Assembly: GCF_003597395.2 (NCBI RefSeq)
Contig: NC_133771.1
Location: forward strand, 124,171,783 to 124,235,782
Length of the DNA stretch: 64,000 nt
Direction of reading: 5' to 3'
Origin: Chelonoidis abingdonii
Lineage: Eukaryota > Chordata > Testudines > Testudinidae
In this document: one piece after another, positions 57,561 through 64,000 of the stretch
Position numbering within the stretch: position 1 is the first letter of the stretch
Layout: every line of letters begins with the position of its first letter
Translations under genes and position numbers: made by a program
The notes under the pieces: model-generated
The model's database searches: none
What the model saw: the letters and a program-made list of their open reading frames with translations, nothing else
What the model was told of the DNA's origin: nothing

Positions 57561-60369
57561 AAGTGGAATTTAATCAGTAATTGTGTTAGCGATGGATGAG
57601 CCAAAACAGAATGCAGGTAGCTCTCCCTTAGCTGGGTTGGCTTTGTGTGGCTCAGAGGAGTAAAGAGTAATAAAATCTTATTTTTGTCACTAAAGTAAAA
57701 TGACTTGAATTCACACTTGAAGATCTGTTGTATTCAGAGGTTCTGTTTTGACGTAGTCACTTTTCTGACCCCAGCTACTTTTGTTTCCTGTATTTAAAGG
57801 TCAGTCACCTCCCCTGCTACAATCACAATGTCTTCATCTTTGTCTTCTAAGACCTGCACAGAGCACTAGAAACCAATCAATTTTAGGCCAAAGCTAGAAG
57901 AAGGAGGAGTAAATCCAGGCCCCTTTTCCTCACTTTTGAGACACTACACAACCATGTTCCTACCTATTTGTCTACTCTTGTCTCCTGCTCAAGCTGCATC
58001 ACCTTCTCTCACTCTTGTCTCCAACCCCCTAATACACAGTCTGATACAGCTGGACAAATGATTCTGTGGTCCAGTCTATCATGTTTGCTTCTTCTCTTAG
58101 TCCTTCCTTAAAGTACATCACTTCCAAGGAGTCTATAAACCCCCAGCGCTTTTCTCCACCCTCTCTATCTTTACCTCCCACTCTCCTCCCTCATGAAGAA
58201 CAGAAAATCATAATTATTAAACTCAATTTTTTAAGAATTGTTCATCCAGCAAGATGCACAGTTACTTTGATTCATTTTCTCTGGTTTTGCATTACTTCTT
58301 ATTCTCTTTACCTTTTTTTTTGTACTGTCTAGTTAAATTGAAAACTCTTTGGGTTGGGAACTTGTCCTCTTATCAGTCTAAGGAATGCCTTGTATTGTTA
58401 GTTAGATACAATCAGTCATAATAATAATAGAGGAAATGCATGTTGACAGATAGCACAGAGGAATCTACAACTATCTATGGTTGCTCCAAACCAATAAGGA
58501 CTACCACATTTTAGTGTAAATCCCTGACCTATTGACTGCAGAGAATAGTAATGGTAATGACATTGCACTGACAACGTGACAGCGTTAACAGGTCCTGGAG
58601 TGTCATTTCCAGACAATGCTTGTTGTTTATACTATTTAATGTTAATCTAGATACAACTTTTTAAAAAACACTCACCTGTATACAAGTTTTAGATGCCTTG
58701 ACAATTCTCCTCCTTTGGTGAATAGTGAATAATGGAGATTTTAGGATGCTCTCCAGTCCAAATATAAACCGGCCTCTGAAAAATTACTGGGCCTGTGCCA
58801 ATTGATTTGTATTGATACTGCCTGATCTTTTACATTCTGCTAATGGGTGTGAAGGGAAGCCAACCCTGGAAGAAACCAGAGTAGGTGGGCATGCATGCAG
58901 GTGGGGAAAGAGTATCAGCCTCCCCCAGTCCTGCAGAAGCCCTTACTCCCTCCCCAGGTCCACAGGCCTTGGCACTCTGCAGCTCTGTGGGACATGCTGG
59001 AGCTAGTGCCACAAGATGGACAGTATCTGTTGTGTCATTTCCTCTCCCCTTGCCTTCCAGGGTTTGCCCCGTGGAAGATGAGGCTGATGCTGTCAGCATT
59101 ATCCTCCATGCTGCTGTCCTCTACACTGTATACACCTTGGCAATATGGGAGTTCTGCAGCAGCTGGAAGTAGTGGGACTTTGCAGCAACGAACCTCTGTG
59201 TTAATGTCCTGGTCCTCCATTGATGTCCTGATCTATGGAGATTTCTCACAGATTTGGGGGAAACCTGTTAATTAATTGTGTGTCCTCATCTGGAATACGG
59301 TGTGCAGTTCTGGTCTCTCATGTTTAGGAAAGATTTTTTTTGTCTCTACACACAAAACAAACACTGTAACTATACTACATAATTACATAGATATGCAAAT
59401 ATAGTATATTTGTATATAAATAATAACAGTTTACAGTCCCAAAAGAGAAGAAAATCACTGCCCTGAATATCTGAGGTTATAGTTAGACTGTCCCTATTAA
59501 GTTTTTCTGTTCTACACAGTCCTGTTAGAAGCAAAAACTTGATAATAATATTACATTAAATCAGTGTTCACTTAACTAACCTGAAGTGACATTATGCAAA
59601 TAGAAGGTATTCCATCAGTTCATTGGTGAATTGCAGTGTATGGTTAAGTGGGGCGTAACTCTTTAAATCTGATACAGTCGCCTGATATCTAAAATGTCAG
59701 GAGAGAATTCCAGTGGCTTCCAAACTGTAGTCTATGGACCACCAGTGGTACTTAGACCGTATGCTGGTTGTCGATAGACAGCTGGTTTCTTGCATGGTGG
59801 CTGACTCTTTCAATTGCCACACTGCACTTGAATGAATAAATAAATAAATGCTTTCCTGTTACTCCTTTTCTAAGTAAGCAGTGGCGCAGTGACGTTATTC
59901 GATCCCCAGTGGAAGGGGAGGCAGTCTCCAATACAATCTATTAGGATATGGCCTGCACTGTGAAAAGGCTTGAGTGTCCCTGAATTGCATAAACAACAGT
60001 TCCATAAAATGTGGTTTCATAACATTTCAGTACCTTTGAGTCTTATGCAAAGAGTGAAGTTTGCTAAGTCAGATCATTTTAAAACTTAACTGAGTCCCAT
60101 TCTCTGCTCTTTCAGCATCCATGGGGACAGACAGATATTGTGTTCTTAGTCTCAGAAGACCTACTTGCAAAGTCTAAAATTGTATCGGCTCCACTCGTAT
60201 CTTTCAGAGTTCTGAGAGGTGCACAAGGAGCTCAAATATACTAAGAATCTCTTCATAACTACTACTCAATGGTAGTTGAGGCGTTTCCTGAGACAAATTG
60301 CCATCAGCTATGAGAACTTGAAACTCAAAATCTCAGGAGGATTTGAATGGAGTCCTTTCTGTTTGTACC
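57561..60369. other. Downstream DNA; CR1 scrap at 59280-59335
   Basis: gtgtgcagttctggtctctc at 59299-59318 resembles the CR1 3' region on +. Overlapping frames on both strands at 58812-59275 lack any recognisable domain. They look like chance frames in GC-richer DNA. Confidence 0.35.
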
Positions 60370-60760
60370 AATGAGCTGAAGTGCCAGATTCTTGGCTGCA
60401 ACCCAGGAGCACCGAGTACACCTCTGGAGGGAGGGTGTGCAAAGGTGCCTTTAAAGCCTCTTTGCACTCCCCAAGTTTGTGAGGGCTGTGAGCATTTAGG
60501 CTGTTCTAACCCATGTTACCTGCCAGTGTCTTCAAGTGTCTGATACAGCAACTGAGGATTGCCTGGGTGCAAGTAAGCCCTGGTCACAGAAAGGGGAGTG
60601 TGGTGTAGGAGACCCTACAGCATCATTATGCCACTGGAGAATTACTCTTCAGCGTGGAGATCCTCCAACAGCCGGCTGCATTCGGCTTAGTTACAGATCA
60701 AAGCAATCTCAGCACAGCCCAGAATCTGGGCCAAACTTTTTTCATGCATTGGGCTAGAAC
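60370..60760 (+). repeat. Unclassified dispersed repeat, opposite orientation to 10660-11000
   Basis: ttggctgcaacccaggagca, gtgcaaaggtgcctttaaag, ggggagtgtggtgtaggaga and tctgggccaaac follow the same order as the minus strand of 10660-11000. Frames across it are incidental. Confidence 0.5.
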
Positions 60761-61684
60761 ACAAGACCAAAACACAGGAACATTTTATTTGGAGTCAAGC
60801 CAAAGGTAAAATAAATCTCAATATTAGCCTAAGGCAGCGATATTTTCAATTACATTCATTCTTGGCTGGCAGGAGTAAGTGTTGAAAGAGTCCCACAATT
60901 GCCCAGCAGTAATACTGAAGTCCCAAGGTTTTCCTTACCAAATATGTAATGAAAAGGGAAGAAATGAGGAGACACTTTGTCCTTGTGGTCTAGACCCAAA
61001 CTTCTCCAGTATGGACTATGGAATCTCTCCTGAGAGTAATCTTCTAAGTCCCCATAACTATTACCTCTAGTGGGTTCTGAAGCATCGGCTCTGTAGAAAT
61101 CAGCTTTATGAATAAGATGAATTTTGATCACGTTCTCCTATCAAAAGGTAAGAAAAACCCATGCCCTTTTCTAGATTAATCTAAGATGTAACTTCAGGAA
61201 GACTTAGCCTTTACCCTTCTACATCCTTCTCTGTCACTAGTACAAAACCAGAAAAGTCGCTGTTATGCGGAGAAACTTGAGTGAGGCTGGAAGTTTGCTT
61301 CCACTAGTAATCAACTAATGGCTTCAACTCTTTCATAGAGAACCAGGTTTAAAGATTTATTTCTTCTAATTTAATTCCCTCAGAGCCAGGAGGTGGCATT
61401 CATACTGGCCAAATAAATCATGCAGGCTCATTTAATCAGGTCTAGCTCCAGGCACACTGGAGTTTGCATAGAGAGGTTTCTGGAGACAATTTAATTTATT
61501 TAGTTTCTGATTAAAGTAATCAGGGACTTTTAATTAGTATTTCATTTGAAATGTCTCAGTGCATTTCATAAAACATAAAATTGGTGCAGACAGATTGAAA
61601 GTAGACCTGCAGGAAACTTCTGCAAAAGCTAGACGCATAAAATGTGCCTGCTTTTAGGTTTCATTACAAGTACAACCTAGGACT

Positions 61685-62215
61685 TGCCAGACTGGATCAG
61701 AATCTAGTCCAGTATCCTGTCAGTGATAGGGTCCAGCACCAGATCATTCAGAGAAAGGTGCAAGAAACCCTGGAACAGGCAGTTATGGAATACCTCCCTC
61801 ATGGAAAGTTTTCTCTTAACTCCAGTAGTTAGAGATTGGCATAAGCCTTGAAATATGAAGATTTAAATCCTTTCCAAAGCTCTTGGGTATGGGTGTGGCA
61901 GTCCCCCTGTCTTCCCCCTCCCCACTGTTATAACTCTGGACATTCTTGTTTATCCCTATAAATGTCCAGTCTGGTTTTGAATCCTGCAAAAACTCTTGGC
62001 TTCAATGATACCTTGTGGCAGTAAGTTCTACTGCCTAATTTATACTTTGCATTAAAAAAAAATCCTTTTGTCAGTTTTAAATGTATTGTCCTTTAGTTTT
62101 CTCAAAAGGCTCCTTGTTTCTATATTGAGAGAGTGGGTAAACAGATGCAAAATGTATCCCAGGTTTCTATATGGTTTAATTTCATGTCTGTAAGTAGCCT
62201 GCAATCTGTCAAGTA
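61685..62215 (-). repeat. CR1 LINE 3' fragment, minus strand
   Basis: gatcagaatctagtccagta near the start, then ggcttcaatgataccttgtg, gcagtaagttctactgccta, atccttttgtcagttttaaa and ctccttgtttctatattgag in reversed CR1 order. An unrelated piece at about 61850-61930 interrupts it. Confidence 0.65.
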
Positions 62216-62221
62216 GAGACT

Positions 62222-62400
62222 GAGCACCGGTGCCACCCAGAGGATTCAGGAGACCTGGGGCAAAGCAATTTCAGGGGCCCCTTCCATAAAAAAAAATTGC
62301 AATACTATACGATACTATATTCTTGTGGGGGCCCTGCGGGGCCTGGTGCAAATTGCCCCACTTGCTCTCCCCCCACGGGCGGCCCTGGGAAAAATAAATC
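62222..62400. repeat. GC-ended MITE-like repeat
   Basis: ggtgccacccagaggattca at one end and cacgggcggccctgg at the other, with internal gcaatactatacgatactat and ggccctgcggggcctgg. The ends are partly complementary. Confidence 0.5.
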
Positions 62401-62884
62401 TTCTGCATTTCGGCACAAACCCAGTTTTGAGAAAACTTCTTTGCAAGGTATCACTGGTTCTCAGCATCAGCTAGTGCTAAAAGGCACTAAAGCTCATTAA
62501 AAGGGTTGGACAAATATTTTCCGTCAAAACTTTTTTTGGATCGAAAACTAGGGGTTTTTAAAAAGCAGAAAAAAATCACGGACAATGTCTGCTTTCCTTC
62601 AAAATTTGTTGTGTTTTTTTTAATTGAAAAGCTGAAATTAGTCTGCCAAAATCTGAACATGGTTTGGGGTTTCAGAAGTGTGTGGCCAAATATTTGCTGC
62701 TTGCTGTGTTTGATTGTTTAAAGAAACAATAAAAAAATTCTGCTTAAAAAAAATCCTCAACTTTTGAACCACCTCAGCTTGTGACCAAACGCCTGAGCCC
62801 ATCCAGTCAGAGATTTTTCCAGGTTTCTGATACTCTGCTGGCTTCCTTGACTCATATCTGTCTCCACAACTTTGGGTTCATTTA

Positions 62885-63140
62885 GGTTAGAACATAAAAA
62901 CAGCCATTCTGGGTCAAACCAAAGGTCCATCCCTCCCAGTATCCTGTCTACCAACAATGGCCAATGCCAAGTGCCCCAGAGGGAGTGAACCTACCAGGAA
63001 ATGATCAAGTGATCTCTTTCCGGCCATCCATCTCCACCCTCTGACAAACAGAGGCTAGAGACACCATTCCTTACCCATTATGGCTAATAGCCATTAATAG
63101 ACTTAACCTCCATGCATTTATCTGTTTCCTAGAGACTGGC
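62885..63140 (-). repeat. CR1 LINE 3' fragment, minus strand (second family)
   Basis: agaacataaaaacagccatt, ctgggtcaaaccaaaggtcc, agtatcctgtctaccaacaa, ggctaatagccattaataga: the reversed 3' end of a common reptile CR1. Confidence 0.75.
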
Positions 63141-63322
63141 TCCATGGGGTCCCTCACAAACTGGAGACAGTTACTGTGGGTTTGTCTATAGTATAGCTTA
63201 TGTACATACTCCATAGACTGAGCATTTGAGCTTGTTCCAGAATCTGGGATGAGCCTACGTTGTGAAAACTGAAATGCTCAAAATAGCACATGCATGTGAA
63301 TGGACACAGGGTGCTAAAATTA

Positions 63323-63558
63323 AATTAACCCAGGGGTTCTCAAACTGGGGGGCAGGAGCCCTCAGGGGGTCATGAGGTTATTACTGGGGGGTTGAGAGCT
63401 GTCAGCCTCCACTTCAAACCCCGCTTTGCCTTCAGCATTTATAATAGTGTTAAATATATAAAAAAGTGTTTTAAATTTATAAGGGGGGAGTCACCCTCAG
63501 AGGTTTGCTATGTGAAAGGAATCACCAGTACAAAAGTCTGAGAACCACTGAATTAACC
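63323..63558. mobile_element. hAT MITE with a perfect 8-bp target duplication
   Basis: aattaacc at 63323-63330 and 63551-63558 flanks caggggttctcaaactgggg ... aaaagtctgagaaccactg. It is the same family as the MITE at 17443, without the nested tail (220 bp). Confidence 0.9.
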
Positions 63559-63837
63559 CCTCTGGAGCCTTAGGGAATGCAGGGGTGGGGGGGTCTCCCT
63601 TGGCAGGGTTGGGAAGGAGGTAGGTGGTGTAGGATATTGCGCTTCTCATGTGATCCCTCCCCCAATGGCTAATTTTAAATGAAGCTACTCTCCCCTGACA
63701 TGAATCTCCCTATGGCACTGAATTTAAATATAGACTATAATTTGGCATTTGAGAAGTGAAAGGGATGGTAGCCCTAATGGAAAAGCTAACAGCTTGGCTC
63801 TTCTGCAAGGCTTAAACTGCTGAATGAGCTTTAGGGC

Positions 63838-64000
63838 AGGGAAGGCTGTGCCTCCCAAACAGCCTGGTGCTGCCCCCTATCCGACCCCCACCCACTTCCT
63901 GGCCCCTGACTGCCCACCCCTCTCAGAATCCCCAACCCATCCTGCTCCTTGTCCCCTCACACTCCCTCAGAGACCCTACCCCCAACTACCACCCCTGCTC
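63838..64000 (+). repeat. C-rich dispersed repeat, cut by the window edge
   Basis: gaaggctgtgcctcccaaac agcctgg starts a C-rich stretch that runs out of the window. Same family as 2963-3410 in opposite orientation. Confidence 0.5.

Noticed and set aside
58812..59275. Possible first exon of the next gene (SNX9 follows ZDHHC14 in mammals)
   Set aside because: No SH3-like or other recognisable SNX9 sequence, no CpG island-like promoter, and frames overlap on both strands.

Overview
The window is vertebrate nuclear DNA. It carries the 3' part of one protein gene, on the + strand, inside a dense field of interspersed repeats. The gene is a palmitoyltransferase that I recognise as ZDHHC14. Six exons are visible (5574-5711, 11377-11425, 23673-23775, 33392-33501, 34863-34965, 45731-46132). 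They join in one open frame of about 300 codons and end in the family's typical C-terminus. The 5' exons lie upstream of the window. The repeats point to a reptile, most likely a turtle: abundant CR1 LINEs, DIRS-type tyrosine-recombinase retrotransposons, Penelope-like elements (PLEs) with GIY-YIG endonuclease and hammerhead-like tails, and many hAT-like MITEs. This is my recognition of repeat styles, not a database result.

Layout. 1-5573 is intron, with an LTR-like remnant, a 5'-truncated PLE, MITEs and a GC-rich repeat. 5712-11376 is intron, with a PLE-tail foldback flanked by a perfect 13-bp target duplication and a decayed DIRS element. 11426-23672 is a 12.2-kb intron with AT-AC ends and the hallmarks of the minor (U12) spliceosome. 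It also contains a 25-N assembly gap, after which about 4.2 kb appears to have been inserted in the wrong orientation. 23776-33391 is intron, with a noisy 840-bp tandem duplication and a 5.8-kb DIRS element that shows both inverted terminal repeats and the internal complementary region. 33502-45730 holds two more introns with MITEs and an old CR1. 46133-64000 is the 3' UTR and downstream DNA, with no second gene recognised.

No multi-gene system is present. The biology of interest is the minor-class intron inside ZDHHC14, the terminal architectures of two retroelement classes (DIRS and PLE), and two local assembly faults that would mislead annotation.
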